Notes: a model not told the origin generated them from the sequence alone. Shown: positions 9,065 through 17,895, counted from the stretch's first letter. The stretch: 64,000 bases of DNA from Lachnospiraceae bacterium (GCA_017472605.1 JAFUPV010000006.1:1-64000); one strand, 5' to 3'. Numbers and translations: made by a program.

Positions 9065-9757
9065 ATGGAGAATAAAACGTTTGAAGAAATTACATTTGAA
9101 GAAATCACCTATGAAGATGTGAAGCAGAACAAAAAAGTGAACGCCTACATCAAGAAAGCAGACGAATCGTTAAGTGCGCTGGGCTTCACGGAGCACAGCT
9201 TTGCTCATGTCACAAAGGTGGCAGATGTTGCAAGCAGACTTCTTCTGATGCAGGGATATTCGGAACGGGAAGCGGAACTGGCGCGGATTGCAGGATACCT
9301 TCACGACATCGGAAATGTGATCAATCGTGTGGATCATGCCCAGAGCGGCGCAGTCATGGCGTTTCGCATTCTGGATCAGATGGGAGCGGAGCCCGATGAC
9401 ATTGCCACGATCATTACCGCAATCGGCAATCACGATGAATCCACGGCATTTCCGGTAAACGCCGTGGCTGCCGCGCTGATCATTGCCGACAAGACGGATG
9501 TGCGTTACACCCGTGTCCGCAACACGGATCCGACCACCTTCGACATTCATGACCGTGTCAATTATTCCGTAAAAGAAGCGGCTGTTGACATGGAAAAAGA
9601 CGCTTATGTGCAGCTGCGGATCCGTCTGGACACCAGTGTGTGTGCAGTGATGGACTATTTTGAAATTTTCCTGGACCGCATGGTACTGTGCCGGAAGGCA
9701 GCGCAGAAGCTTGGTCTGGAATTTTATCTGGTGATCAATGATCAGCGGCTTCTTTAA
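9065..9757 (+). CDS. HD-domain phosphohydrolase
   Basis: A 230-residue metal-dependent HD-domain protein. Histidine 48, the HD pair at residues 80-81 (GYLHDIGN), His91 and GNHDES around residue 123 make a complete HD ligand set. The N-terminus begins with a short acidic repeat (FEEIT, FEEIT, YEDVK). Proteins of this type hydrolyse nucleotides or phosphate esters; nothing here identifies the substrate. A GGAAAGGGA motif precedes the ATG. Its TAA overlaps the TAA of the convergent M56 gene through the shared TTAA at 9754-9757. Position 54 bp after the YgiQ gene allows co-transcription. Confidence 0.85.
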   Translation: MENKTFEEITFEEITYEDVKQNKKVNAYIKKADESLSALGFTEHSFAHVTKVADVASRLLLMQGYSEREAELARIAGYLHDIGNVINRVDHAQSGAVMAFRILDQMGAEPDDIATIITAIGNHDESTAFPVNAVAAALIIADKTDVRYTRVRNTDPTTFDIHDRVNYSVKEAAVDMEKDAYVQLRIRLDTSVCAVMDYFEIFLDRMVLCRKAAQKLGLEFYLVINDQRLL

Positions 9758-11763
9758 TCGGAATCTGTACTGCGGATCAGTTCAATGGTTCCGTCTGCAA
9801 TGACAAAATCAAAGAAGGAAGTCTGCCGGTTTACTCCTCTGCTTTCTGCTTTTAACTGAAGCTTGCCGTTTTTGTCGTAAGCAAAGGAAAGGAGACTGGA
9901 TTGGGAAGAAAAGAGCTTAGAATACTCGAGGGAACTATGTTCGTAAACCCGGAGTTCAAAAGAGAAAACACCGGAAGTACGGCCAGACCTGAGCTCGCAC
10001 AGTTCTTCTGTCCCATCCATATCAATATCAAAAATTACACGGTCCAGGATATTATTTGGGAGAGACGAAAATGTGATTTGACTGTTTTCACCGGGTTCGA
10101 TTTCAGCGAGCGTCAGATTGTTATATTTCACGGATACCTGGAAAATCTGCACATTGGCTTCCTCACTCTGACTTCGGCCATACACATATACCGTTCCGTC
10201 CTCATCCGTAAGCAGTGACAGAAAGTAACAGTCAGAAGAAAATCGGTTCTGATATTTCGTTTTTCCCCCATCACTGGCAGACAGCGTAAATTCCAGTAAA
10301 CCGGAGCGGTAGAATTGGAAAAGTGTCAGCGTTTCCGGGACACCGTCCTGATCAATGTCAGCTTCCAGACGGTCGGAAGATGCTTTTAAAGCGTTCTGGT
10401 TTTTGAGAGGGCTGCCCGAAGAAATCCGTCGAAACACAGCGCCGTTTGGCACCGGACATTCGGCACCTTGAGCCGTTCCATACTGATAGGACGGCAACGG
10501 TGTCGAAAAAGCGGGAACGGTAGAGATGGTAAGGTTCGTATTCCCGTCATGCTTTTGGAACAGCCAGATGTTTCCGGTCGTTTTGTCGGTCAGGAGAATC
10601 TGCTCATCGGTTTCTTCATAGGTTCCGCTTAGAAGAGATTCCTGAAAAACGGAGTAGACGAACAGAAACGAGTTGTCCTGTTTCGAAAGCAGAAGTCTTG
10701 GACTGATCGGATCCGGGGAATCATTGTATGCGTAATGCCAGTAAGATGCGGCAGACGGTTCCGAAAGAAGCGCTTCCATTTCAGACGCGGCAGTCTGTCT
10801 GGATGGGACAGTTGCCTGGATTGGATCAGTCAGAAAACAGGCGGCGGTGATCAGGAAAAGAATCAGTGCTGCTGCGGTGAAGACAGCCGAGGGCTTTCGG
10901 AAATGAAGGATGGAGCGGATCCGTTTTTTTACATCTGTTTCACAAAATGCCAGCGGACAGCGTGGAAAGCCGGAATGGGTCTGACTGCAGGACAAAAGTG
11001 CTTCCGAATAGGCTTTGCGTTCCCTGCTGTCCATGGAACGGATCACCTGTTCATCGCAGGCAAGTTCGATGTCATGGCAAAAACGGATGTAGGCGATCCA
11101 TACAAGCGGTTGGAACCAGTAAATGGTGAGCAGCAGAAAACCGAAGGGTTTCCACCAGTGATCATGACGTTTGATGTGCATGGTCTCATGGGCAATGACA
11201 GAATCGGCATCTTCCTGAGAAAGGAACGAGGGAAGGTAGATGCGAGGGCGAAAAATTCCCATGACAAAGGCGGTTGGAATGGTATCGCAGATCCAGATGT
11301 TGTCATTTTGCCGCATGGCGGTCCGGACGTTCTTTTTTACGTGGATGGTACTGATCAGACCATACAGCACCAGAACGAGGATTCCGGCTAACCAGAGAAT
11401 GGAGACGACTGCGGACAGGATCTGGATCGGATTGGCGCTGGCGGCCGGTTCGGAAGCCAGAGATGTGGAAAGAATCGGGTTTACGATGGCATCGACAACG
11501 GGGACACCGCTGTCAATGGTTGGTGCATAGGAAAACATGATGTCCGGTGAGACCGTTTCCGGGGAGGGAATCAGACTGAAGACGCTTTCCAGCGGAAACG
11601 GAAGGATGAGCCGAAGCGCCACAAGGATCCAGAGCCGGCAGCAGAAGGCCCGGGACCCGTTTTTCAGAATCAGCTGAAGCAAAAGCACAGCAAGAATCAG
11701 CCATCCGGCGGAAATACTCATGTTCAGCAGTTTGAGAAAAATCTCTTCCTGGATCATAAACAT
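9754..11763 (-). CDS. BlaR1/MecR1-type M56 metalloprotease antirepressor with unusual sensor domain
   Basis: A 669-residue membrane protein. The N-terminal half has hydrophobic helices near residues 15-33, 113-137, 207-226 and 290-310. The M56 zinc site AHETMHIKRHDHW is near residue 190, with the downstream ELACDEQ. In BlaR1-like systems the protease cleaves the partner repressor after an extracellular signal. The extracytoplasmic part (about residues 315-669) is not a penicillin-binding domain: no SxxK/SDN/KTG set is visible. It contains two calcium-loop-like motifs, DIDQDGVPE (near 460) and DIDMDGTEE (near 575), as in FG-GAP/dockerin-like folds. The start at 11763 follows AGGAGGG. It lies 14 bp after the BlaI-type gene and is clearly co-transcribed. 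Confidence 0.88.
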   Translation of the reverse strand: MFMIQEEIFLKLLNMSISAGWLILAVLLLQLILKNGSRAFCCRLWILVALRLILPFPLESVFSLIPSPETVSPDIMFSYAPTIDSGVPVVDAIVNPILSTSLASEPAASANPIQILSAVVSILWLAGILVLVLYGLISTIHVKKNVRTAMRQNDNIWICDTIPTAFVMGIFRPRIYLPSFLSQEDADSVIAHETMHIKRHDHWWKPFGFLLLTIYWFQPLVWIAYIRFCHDIELACDEQVIRSMDSRERKAYSEALLSCSQTHSGFPRCPLAFCETDVKKRIRSILHFRKPSAVFTAAALILFLITAACFLTDPIQATVPSRQTAASEMEALLSEPSAASYWHYAYNDSPDPISPRLLLSKQDNSFLFVYSVFQESLLSGTYEETDEQILLTDKTTGNIWLFQKHDGNTNLTISTVPAFSTPLPSYQYGTAQGAECPVPNGAVFRRISSGSPLKNQNALKASSDRLEADIDQDGVPETLTLFQFYRSGLLEFTLSASDGGKTKYQNRFSSDCYFLSLLTDEDGTVYVYGRSQSEEANVQIFQVSVKYNNLTLAEIEPGENSQITFSSLPNNILDRVIFDIDMDGTEELCELRSGRTSGVFSFELRVYEHSSLEYSKLFSSQSSLLSFAYDKNGKLQLKAESRGVNRQTSFFDFVIADGTIELIRSTDSD

Positions 11764-11777
11764 ACAAATCCCTCCTT

Positions 11778-12143
11778 TTATTTTTCTTGATCAATCGAAT
11801 CAATCATCTGACGAATCTGGCTGATCTCATCCTGAGACAGCTTTTTTCGTTTGGTGAAGGCTGTAAGAAAGGCGGGAAGAGAACCATGGAAGGTGTCTTC
11901 CACAAACTGCTCACTCTGCAGCGCGTCAAAATCCGAACGGGACAGAAGTGAAGTAACCGTTCCGTTCTGATTCTGAAAAATTCCTCTTTCACACAGTTTT
12001 TTCAGTACCGTATAGGTTGTCGATTTCTTCCAGCCCAGTTCCCGGCTGCAGAGCTGAACCAGCTCGCCGGAAGTAACCGGTTCATTCTGCCAGATCAGAT
12101 CGGCAAATCTGGATTCTACGAAGCCAAGTTTCAGTTCATTCAT
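11778..12143 (-). CDS. BlaI/MecI-family transcriptional repressor
   Basis: A 121-residue winged-helix repressor of the BlaI/MecI/CopY family. The N-terminal DNA-binding half includes KKSTTYTVLKKL (about residues 38-49), typical of the recognition helix, and the C-terminal half (LPAFLTAF...LSQDEISQI) resembles the dimerisation and protease-cleavage region. It is the first gene of a leftward pair with the M56 antirepressor. Two matching dyads overlie its promoter, so autorepression released by M56 cleavage is expected. No regulated enzyme gene lies in the same operon here, so other targets must be elsewhere. Confidence 0.92.
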   Translation of the reverse strand: MNELKLGFVESRFADLIWQNEPVTSGELVQLCSRELGWKKSTTYTVLKKLCERGIFQNQNGTVTSLLSRSDFDALQSEQFVEDTFHGSLPAFLTAFTKRKKLSQDEISQIRQMIDSIDQEK

Positions 12144-12216
12144 TGGAATTCCTCTCTTTCTGTTTCTCTGTGATAGCTTCCTTCTTGGGGGGGCTATGAT
12201 ATCCTTAATATCTGTG

Positions 12217-12273
12217 GTCTATCCGCAATAGACTTTCTGTTTGTAGTCTATCATGGATAGACCAATATGTCAA
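12217..12273 (-). promoter_or_regulatory. BlaI-type gene promoter with two operator dyads
   Basis: On the minus strand TTGACA (12273-12268), 17-bp spacer, TAGACT (12250-12245). Two dyads of the form GTCTAT-N5-ATAGAC lie at 12217-12233 and 12246-12262. The second covers the spacer and -10 element; the first is just downstream of the start point. Their centres are 29 bp apart, nearly three helical turns, which suits cooperative dimer binding. They are the expected repressor sites, although the sequence differs from the classical BlaI/MecI TACA-TGTA box. Confidence 0.75.
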
Positions 12274-12360
12274 CAATCTGGAAGGAATCTTTTTTGCGTA
12301 TTGACGAAAAACAGGGAAAGGGATAACAGGAATTTGGGAAGAAAAACTTTCGTAGTTTAC

Positions 12361-12389
12361 TTGTATAAAGCAAAAAAGTGTGATATACT
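12361..12389 (+). promoter_or_regulatory. Putative sigma-A promoter for thrH-glyA
   Basis: TTGTAT (12361-12366), 17-bp spacer, TATACT (12384-12389), 42 bp before the thrH start codon. Confidence 0.7.
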
Positions 12390-12431
12390 CGTTCTATCTT
12401 TTGGAAAGACACAAAACTGGAGGAACTGACT

Positions 12432-13037
12432 ATGTATATTACCTGTTTGGATCTGGAAGGCGTACTGGTACCTGAAATCTGGATTGCGTTTGCGCAGGCA
12501 AGCGGAATTCCGGAATTAAAGCGGACAACACGCGATGAGCCGGACTATGATAAACTGATGAAATGGCGCATCGGAATCCTGAAAGAGCATAAGCTTGGTT
12601 TAAAGGAGATTCAGGAGACGATTGCAACGATTGATCCGCTGCCAGGAGCAAAAGAGTTTCTTGATGAACTGCGCTCCTTTTCACAGGTAGTTATCATCAG
12701 CGATACCTTTACTCAGTTTGCAACCCCATTGATGAAGAAGCTTGGCTGGCCAACGATTTTCTGCAATACGCTGGAAGTGGCAGAGGATGGGGAGATTACC
12801 GGATTTAAGATGCGAATTGAGGACTCCAAACTGTCAACGGTAAAAGCGCTTCAGTCAATTGGCTTTGAAACCATTGCCGCCGGTGACAGCTACAACGATC
12901 TTGGAATGATCAGGGCAGGAAAATCCGGCTTCCTGTTCCGCAGCACGGAAAAAATCATCGCTGATCATCCGGAAATCCCGGCTTACGAAACGTTTGATGA
13001 GCTGATGGCTGCAATTAAGGGCGCAATGAAAGAATGA
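12432..13037 (+). CDS. thrH: ThrH-type phosphoserine phosphatase / homoserine phosphotransferase
   Basis: A 201-residue HAD-superfamily enzyme that closely follows ThrH: CLDLEGVLVPEIWIAFA at residues 4-20 carries the nucleophile motif with glutamate in place of the usual second aspartate. ISDTF (about 94-98) is motif II, K137 region the conserved lysine, and GDSYND (about 155-160) motif III. ThrH dephosphorylates phosphoserine and can pass the phosphate to homoserine. GGAGGAACTGACT precedes the ATG. The next gene, 81 bp downstream, is glyA, which uses the serine made here, so a phosphoserine-to-glycine role is natural. Confidence 0.88.
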   Translation: MYITCLDLEGVLVPEIWIAFAQASGIPELKRTTRDEPDYDKLMKWRIGILKEHKLGLKEIQETIATIDPLPGAKEFLDELRSFSQVVIISDTFTQFATPLMKKLGWPTIFCNTLEVAEDGEITGFKMRIEDSKLSTVKALQSIGFETIAAGDSYNDLGMIRAGKSGFLFRSTEKIIADHPEIPAYETFDELMAAIKGAMKE

Positions 13038-13118
13038 AAGTTGTGAAAGAACGGTGAGACGTGATGCTTGTTACAGAAGCCGGATTGATGGCTGTGTTTC
13101 AGATAAGGAGGAGAAAAA

Positions 13119-14357
13119 ATGTTAGGATTTGAGGAAGTAATCAAGTACGATCCTGAGCTGGCTGCAGCGATGGAGGACGAGCTGGGAAGACAGAGAGACC
13201 ATATTGAGCTGATTGCGTCGGAAAACTTTGTAAGCAAAGCGGTCATGGCGGCAATGGGAAGTCCGCTGACCAATAAATATGCGGAGGGGTATCCGGGCAA
13301 GCGTTACTATGGCGGCTGCCAGTATGTGGACGTGGTCGAAGATCTGGCAAGAGAGCGGGCGAAGAAGCTGTTCGGCTGTGAATATGTAAACGTTCAGCCT
13401 CACTCCGGCGCACAGGCAAACATGGCAGTTTTCTTTGCCATCCTTCAGCCGGGAGACACCTTCATGGGCATGAATCTTGACATGGGCGGTCATCTGACCC
13501 ACGGAAGTCCAGTCAATCTTTCCGGTAAATATTTCCATGCAGTACCATATGGTGTCAACGATGACGGCTACATCGACTATGACGAAGTGCGCCGAATCGC
13601 GCTGGAATGCAAACCCAAGCTGATCGTGGCAGGTGCGTCTGCCTACGCAAGAGCCATTGATTTTAAGAAGTTCCGGGAAATCGCAGATGAGGTCGGCGCT
13701 GTTCTGATGGTAGATATGGCTCATATTGCAGGACTGGTAGCAGCCGGTCTCCACATGAGTCCGATTCCATATGCAGATGTAACGACTACAACGACCCATA
13801 AGACGCTTCGCGGACCGCGCGGCGGCATGATCCTGTGCAGCGAGGCAGTGAATAAGAAGTACAATTTCAACAAGGCCATTTTTCCGGGAATCCAGGGTGG
13901 TCCGCTGATGCATGTGATTGCCGGAAAAGCAGTCTGCTTCAAGGAGGCGCTGGATCCGTCCTTCAAGGTCTATGCCCAGCAGATCATTGATAATGCCCAG
14001 GCGCTGGCAGCAGGACTGACAAGCCGCGGCTTTGATCTGGTATCCGGCGGTACGGACAATCACCTGATGCTGGTGAATCTGATCAGCAAGGGCGTGACCG
14101 GCAAGCAGGCAGAAAAAATGCTGGATGCCGCAAACATTACATGCAACAAGAACACCATCCCCAACGACCCGCAGTCCGCGTTTACAACAAGCGGAATCCG
14201 TCTTGGAACAGCCGCAGTAACGACAAGAGGATTTACTCCGGCAGATATGGATGTGGTTGCAAATGCCATTGCACTGGTCATTGATGATGTGGAAAAGAAC
14301 AAAGAAGAGGCGATGGCTCTTGTTAAGAGCCTGACGGATAAGTATCCGCTGTACTGA
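13119..14357 (+). CDS. glyA: Serine hydroxymethyltransferase
   Basis: A full-length 412-residue SHMT, which converts serine and THF to glycine and 5,10-methylene-THF with pyridoxal phosphate. The cofactor lysine motif [14 protein letters not shown] is at about residues 222-235, and [10 protein letters not shown] near residue 27 and [13 protein letters not shown] near 52 are typical substrate-site segments. A strong AAGGAGGAG precedes the ATG. It probably shares the thrH promoter and is closed by a terminator. It links to the fchA-folD genes earlier in the window through the folate one-carbon pool. Confidence 0.98.
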   Translation: MLGFEEVIKYDPELAAAMEDELGRQRDHIELIASENFVSKAVMAAMGSPLTNKYAEGYPGKRYYGGCQYVDVVEDLARERAKKLFGCEYVNVQPHSGAQANMAVFFAILQPGDTFMGMNLDMGGHLTHGSPVNLSGKYFHAVPYGVNDDGYIDYDEVRRIALECKPKLIVAGASAYARAIDFKKFREIADEVGAVLMVDMAHIAGLVAAGLHMSPIPYADVTTTTTHKTLRGPRGGMILCSEAVNKKYNFNKAIFPGIQGGPLMHVIAGKAVCFKEALDPSFKVYAQQIIDNAQALAAGLTSRGFDLVSGGTDNHLMLVNLISKGVTGKQAEKMLDAANITCNKNTIPNDPQSAFTTSGIRLGTAAVTTRGFTPADMDVVANAIALVIDDVEKNKEEAMALVKSLTDKYPLY

Positions 14358-14386
14358 CAATAACATATCACATGATTGATTTTCAT

Positions 14387-14430
14387 CCATGCAGCTCTGT
14401 GAGAAGGAACGGGCTGCATGGATTTTTCTT
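14387..14430 (+). terminator. Terminator after glyA
   Basis: A 9-bp stem (CCATGCAGC at 14387-14395 with GCTGCATGG at 14413-14421), a 17-nt loop, then ATTTTTCTTT. Confidence 0.8.
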
Positions 14431-14455
14431 TGCCTCTATAAATGGAGAATGAGCC

Positions 14456-14484
14456 TTGACAAACGGTACTTGCCATGATAATCT
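14456..14484 (+). promoter_or_regulatory. Promoter of the padR operon with nearby repeats
   Basis: TTGACA (14456-14461), 17-bp spacer, TAATCT (14479-14484). Just downstream the palindrome ATGCAT occurs twice (14500-14505 and 14515-14520), 15 bp apart. An inverted repeat CCATACAAT/ATTGTATGG (14549-14557 and 14592-14600) follows in the leader. These are candidate autoregulatory sites for the PadR protein. Confidence 0.7.
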
Positions 14485-14653
14485 ATACATAGATATACGA
14501 TGCATAGAGGAACAATGCATATACCATAAGGAATCATGCAGGTGATTGCCATACAATGGATCTCTTCATGAAGAAGCGGATGGAGAACGGTATTGTATGG
14601 GGAAGTTCCATAAAAGAGTGTGTAATATAATTAAGAAAGAGAGGAAAACGGAT

Positions 14654-14983
14654 ATGAAGGTAAACAAGGAGCTTATGAAGGGAAGTACAACGATGCTTGT
14701 ACTGAGCGTTCTGGAAAAACAGGAAATGTACGGCTATCAGATCATCAAAGAGCTGGAACGCCGTTCTGAAGATGTGTTTTCCATGAATGAAGGAACGCTT
14801 TATCCAATTTTGCATGCGATGGAGAAGGAAGCGTATCTGGAAGCGTACTGGGAGCAGAGTGAGTCTGCCAGAAAGAGGAAATATTACCGGATCACGCAGC
14901 AGGGTAGGAAAATGCTTCAGAAACAGAAAGAAGAATGGAAGGTTTATGCCTGCGCTGTCGGAAAGGTAATTGAAGCATTCTGA
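14654..14983 (+). CDS. PadR-family transcriptional regulator
   Basis: A 109-residue winged-helix protein. MYGYQIIKEL (about residues 25-34) and NEGTLYPILHAMEKEAYL (about 45-62) are the PadR hallmarks. The ATG at 14654 follows AGAGAGG and gives the usual PadR length; the frame extends upstream to 14546 without support. PadR proteins are commonly paired with a downstream DUF1700/HAAS membrane protein, as here, and usually repress their own operon until an inducer or membrane stress is sensed. Confidence 0.93.
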   Translation: MKVNKELMKGSTTMLVLSVLEKQEMYGYQIIKELERRSEDVFSMNEGTLYPILHAMEKEAYLEAYWEQSESARKRKYYRITQQGRKMLQKQKEEWKVYACAVGKVIEAF

Positions 14984-15011
14984 ACGGCAAAAGCGGAATG
15001 GGGGTGAAGAC

Positions 15012-16793
15012 ATGACGGAGAAGACGGGAATTGGAACGCGAAAAAAGGAATGGTATCTGGATCAGGTGACCGGGCAGATTTCCGGAATCATCGAGAGACG
15101 GCAGGTGCGCATGGAACTGGAAGACCATCTTTCTGAACTTGCAGAAGAAAAGATGGGAAAAGGAATGGAAGAGCAGCTTGCCTGGAAAGAGGCGGTAGAA
15201 GAAATGGGAAATCCGGACGAGCAGGCGAGGCTGCTGGGGGAAATTCACTGTTACGATTCCTGGGGCGGCTACTATTGGGCGATTGAGATTCTGTGGATCG
15301 GTTTGCTGGTTCAGTTTTTTCCTTTGGAAGTGCCCATTGCGACAGCTATGATCGGAAAGCTGATTGTCTTTTACACGCTGACCCGCCTAAAGGGGATAGG
15401 AGAGGATTGGAAACGGGCCTGGAAGACGCTTGCGTTTGTTCTTGTTCTGGACGGATTTGGCGCGTCCGTTGCTGCGCTTCCGTGGGAATGGATCCGGCGG
15501 ATGGGAGAAGTCGCTGTGCCGGTCATCAGCAATGTCGCTGTTCTTCTGCTCATTCGCTCTCTTGCTCAGGCTGTCATCGGACTCCTTGATTCGGAAGACG
15601 GAGAGCGGGCAGAAGTCCTGTCCTGGATCGAACAGGGATGGATCAGTCTGCTGACAGCGGCATTTGTGATTGCGTCGTTTCAGGGGAAGGAACGTCTGGA
15701 AATCCAGCTGGAAGGCGGTTTTTCCTTTTTCTTCGCTGTCGGATTCGCGGTGGCTGTGCTGATCGTTCAGATTTATCTCCTGAAGGAAAGCTATCATGTG
15801 AAGCATCTGCTTCAGGAGAAGGATGAAATTGGAATTGAGCCATTTACAAAGAAGCGATGGATTCCCTGGCTTGCTGCCGGAATTGGTCTTGCACTGACTC
15901 CATTTCTTTTTTCCATCATAGTTTCCTTCTGGCCTGTGAAACGTGTTCCATGGGAACAGCCGGGAGAGCTGGAGCAGGTGAAGGCAGAGCAGCTGATGCA
16001 AAGACTGGTCTATGAGACAGAGGGAGAGGGGAGCAGTGGAACGGAGCCATTGCAGGAGGAAATGCTGACAGAAATCATGACCATGCTCCCGGCGAAGGAG
16101 AAAGAAATCCTGCAGAGGGCAGAAGAGATCCGACTGGTGTGTGAGATGGATGAAAATGCCAGTGCCGTTTGGCAGCTTCTCTTCCTCGCACCATTGGAGG
16201 ACGAAAAGGAGAGCGGAACGTATCGGATCGGAAGCATAACAATCCGGGAAGCGCCGTTTGACAGCTGTTGTGCAGCAGAATCTTTCTGGGTATCCCAGTG
16301 GGAGACGATTGAAACGGATTCCAGGCTTGAGGAGGAGCTGCGGACTCAGGTACCGTTTAACCGTGTTGCGGACGACGATCAGCAGTTTCTGCTTTACGAA
16401 GCAAATGGAACCTGGTATCGGTTTTGGGAACGCGAAGCGTTTTCCTTTGAACAGGTGCTGAGCATTCAGTATACGCTGCCGCAGGATGCAGACTGGATTT
16501 GCTGTTACCAGGCAATGACCGTTGCAATGGTCGGATGGAATCCGGGCAATTTTCTGGTCGGTATTGAGCAGGGAACGCAGAATGGATGGTTCCGGATTCC
16601 CTATGCCAATTTTGAATATCCCACTGCCCCGGGATCCTCTGGCGGCTGTGCGGAATGGGTCATTGCATTTCACCTGGAACAGTACTGGAACACGAGAAAC
16701 CGTCAATTGGCAGAACACTGGAAACTGAATGAATTTCATTCCTGGTTCCCGGTCGGCGCTGCAGAAATGGATCAGCTGGAAAATGGCGGTTGA
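15012..16793 (+). CDS. PadR-associated multi-pass membrane protein with large C-terminal domain
   Basis: A 593-residue protein of unknown function. Residues 1-75 resemble the cytoplasmic HAAS/DUF1700 prefix (YLDQVTGQISGII, ELEDHLSELAEE, AVEEMGNPDEQARLL). About six hydrophobic helices follow (near residues 82-115, 128-148, 158-182, 205-219, 232-252 and 279-303). A long soluble domain (about 305-593) then probably faces outside; it is rich in Glu and Trp and I do not recognise it. The ATG at 15012, after GGGGTGAAGA, is preferred; an in-frame ATG at 14970 would overlap padR. It is co-transcribed with padR and is a candidate output of that regulator. Confidence 0.75.
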   Translation: MTEKTGIGTRKKEWYLDQVTGQISGIIERRQVRMELEDHLSELAEEKMGKGMEEQLAWKEAVEEMGNPDEQARLLGEIHCYDSWGGYYWAIEILWIGLLVQFFPLEVPIATAMIGKLIVFYTLTRLKGIGEDWKRAWKTLAFVLVLDGFGASVAALPWEWIRRMGEVAVPVISNVAVLLLIRSLAQAVIGLLDSEDGERAEVLSWIEQGWISLLTAAFVIASFQGKERLEIQLEGGFSFFFAVGFAVAVLIVQIYLLKESYHVKHLLQEKDEIGIEPFTKKRWIPWLAAGIGLALTPFLFSIIVSFWPVKRVPWEQPGELEQVKAEQLMQRLVYETEGEGSSGTEPLQEEMLTEIMTMLPAKEKEILQRAEEIRLVCEMDENASAVWQLLFLAPLEDEKESGTYRIGSITIREAPFDSCCAAESFWVSQWETIETDSRLEEELRTQVPFNRVADDDQQFLLYEANGTWYRFWEREAFSFEQVLSIQYTLPQDADWICCYQAMTVAMVGWNPGNFLVGIEQGTQNGWFRIPYANFEYPTAPGSSGGCAEWVIAFHLEQYWNTRNRQLAEHWKLNEFHSWFPVGAAEMDQLENGG

Positions 16794-16818
16794 AAGACAG
16801 ACGCGGATGTGCTAAAAT
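16790..16818 (+). promoter_or_regulatory. Putative sigma-A promoter for dut
   Basis: TTGAAA (16790-16795), 17-bp spacer, TAAAAT (16813-16818). It overlaps the stop region of the upstream membrane-protein gene, so dut can be transcribed independently. Confidence 0.7.
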
Positions 16819-16850
16819 ACGCCTATCACAGAAAGAAAGGCAGAAAGAGC

Positions 16851-17291
16851 ATGGAAACAAAAACCATTAAAATCAAATATTTTACCGATCAGATTGAAAA
16901 GCTGACCTACATTGACGGAAAATCCGACTGGATCGATCTTCGCGCGGCCGCTGATGTGGAGCTGAAAAAGGGAGAGTTCAAACTGATTCCTCTGGGCGTT
17001 GCCATGGAGCTTCCCAAAGGCTATGAAGCTCACATTGTGCCCCGCAGCAGCACATTTAAAAATTTCGGTGTAATTCAGGCAAATTCCTGCGGTATTGTCG
17101 ACTGGTCTTACCATGGCGACAACGATCAGTACTTCTTCCCGGCCCTGGCGGTCAGAGATACAAAGATTTCAGTCAATGACCGGATCTGCCAGTTCCGCAT
17201 TGTAGAAAACCAGCCAAAGATTGTGTTTGATGAAGTGGAGCATCTGAGCGATGAGGATCGCGGCGGCTTTGGAAGTACCGGAAAACAGTGA
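16851..17291 (+). CDS. dut: dUTP diphosphatase
   Basis: A 146-residue trimeric-type dUTPase. It shows the family motifs in order: DLRAA near residue 27, [11 protein letters not shown] (about 65-75), the uracil-site [13 protein letters not shown] (about 80-92), RICQFRIV (about 113-120) and the C-terminal phosphate-binding loop [10 protein letters not shown]. It hydrolyses dUTP to dUMP and pyrophosphate, keeping uracil out of DNA and supplying dUMP for thymidylate synthesis. The ATG at 16851 gives the normal N-terminus; the ribosome binding site (AGAAAGAG) is weak. It has its own promoter. Confidence 0.93.
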   Translation: METKTIKIKYFTDQIEKLTYIDGKSDWIDLRAAADVELKKGEFKLIPLGVAMELPKGYEAHIVPRSSTFKNFGVIQANSCGIVDWSYHGDNDQYFFPALAVRDTKISVNDRICQFRIVENQPKIVFDEVEHLSDEDRGGFGSTGKQ

Positions 17292-17336
17292 TGCAAAAAA
17301 ACAGCAGTTCCGGATATCTGTGAGTAAGAATCCTGG

Positions 17337-17365
17337 TTGACAACCTGTCAGGAAACGTTTATACT
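17337..17365 (+). promoter_or_regulatory. Putative sigma-A promoter for the ACT-domain gene
   Basis: TTGACA (17337-17342), 17-bp spacer, TATACT (17360-17365); near consensus. Confidence 0.8.
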
Positions 17366-17450
17366 ACCCTTAGTTTCAACAGATGAAGGTCTGTGATGAG
17401 ACAGAATCCGGTGCGTGGAGCCGGCTGTCTAAGAAGGAGGAGAAAAAGCG

Positions 17451-17882
17451 ATGGCAATTACTCAGTTATCCATTTTCATGGAAAACCGATTCGGAATGAT
17501 CCGTAAACTGACAAAGATTTTAGGCGACAATGGGATTGATATCCGTGCCCTGAGCGTAACGGATACAGAAGGATTTGGTGTTCTGCGAATGATCGTGAGC
17601 GACACAAAGAAGGCAAAAGATGTCCTTTCCATGGAAGAGTGTATCGTTTCCACGACTCCTGTTCTTGGCGTTGTAATTCCTGATGTGCCCGGCGGACTTT
17701 CCAGCGTTCTGACAACACTTGCAGAGCACAAGATCAATATCGAATATCTGTATGCCTTTATCACAAGAAAAGGTACGCAGGCCTGTGTTGTGATCCATGT
17801 AAAGGAAAATACGAAAGCGGTAAAAGTGCTGACTGAGGCTGGTATCACATTGTTATCCGACGATCAGGTGCCGCTGCAGTAA
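17451..17882 (+). CDS. Tandem ACT-domain protein
   Basis: A 143-residue protein made of two ACT domains (about residues 4-65 and 70-140): LSIFMENRFGMIRKLTKIL and VPGGLSSVLTTLAEHKINIE are the typical strand-helix openings. ACT domains bind amino acids and usually regulate an enzyme; there is no catalytic domain here. Similar stand-alone tandem ACT proteins occur in clostridia, often near amino-acid or phenylacetate-CoA ligase genes, but none is adjacent. AAGGAGGAG precedes the ATG. It is a single-gene unit with its own promoter and a strong bidirectional terminator. The ligand is unknown. Confidence 0.87.
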   Translation: MAITQLSIFMENRFGMIRKLTKILGDNGIDIRALSVTDTEGFGVLRMIVSDTKKAKDVLSMEECIVSTTPVLGVVIPDVPGGLSSVLTTLAEHKINIEYLYAFITRKGTQACVVIHVKENTKAVKVLTEAGITLLSDDQVPLQ

Positions 17883-17895
17883 AACGCTTCGGAAA

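Noticed and set aside
13122-14390. 422-codon open frame antisense to glyA
   Set aside because: A shadow of a highly conserved gene; Cys/His/Arg-rich low-quality sequence without domains.
15387-16739. 450-codon open frame antisense to the PadR partner gene
   Set aside because: No start signals and no recognisable domain; the forward gene has membrane helices and operon context.
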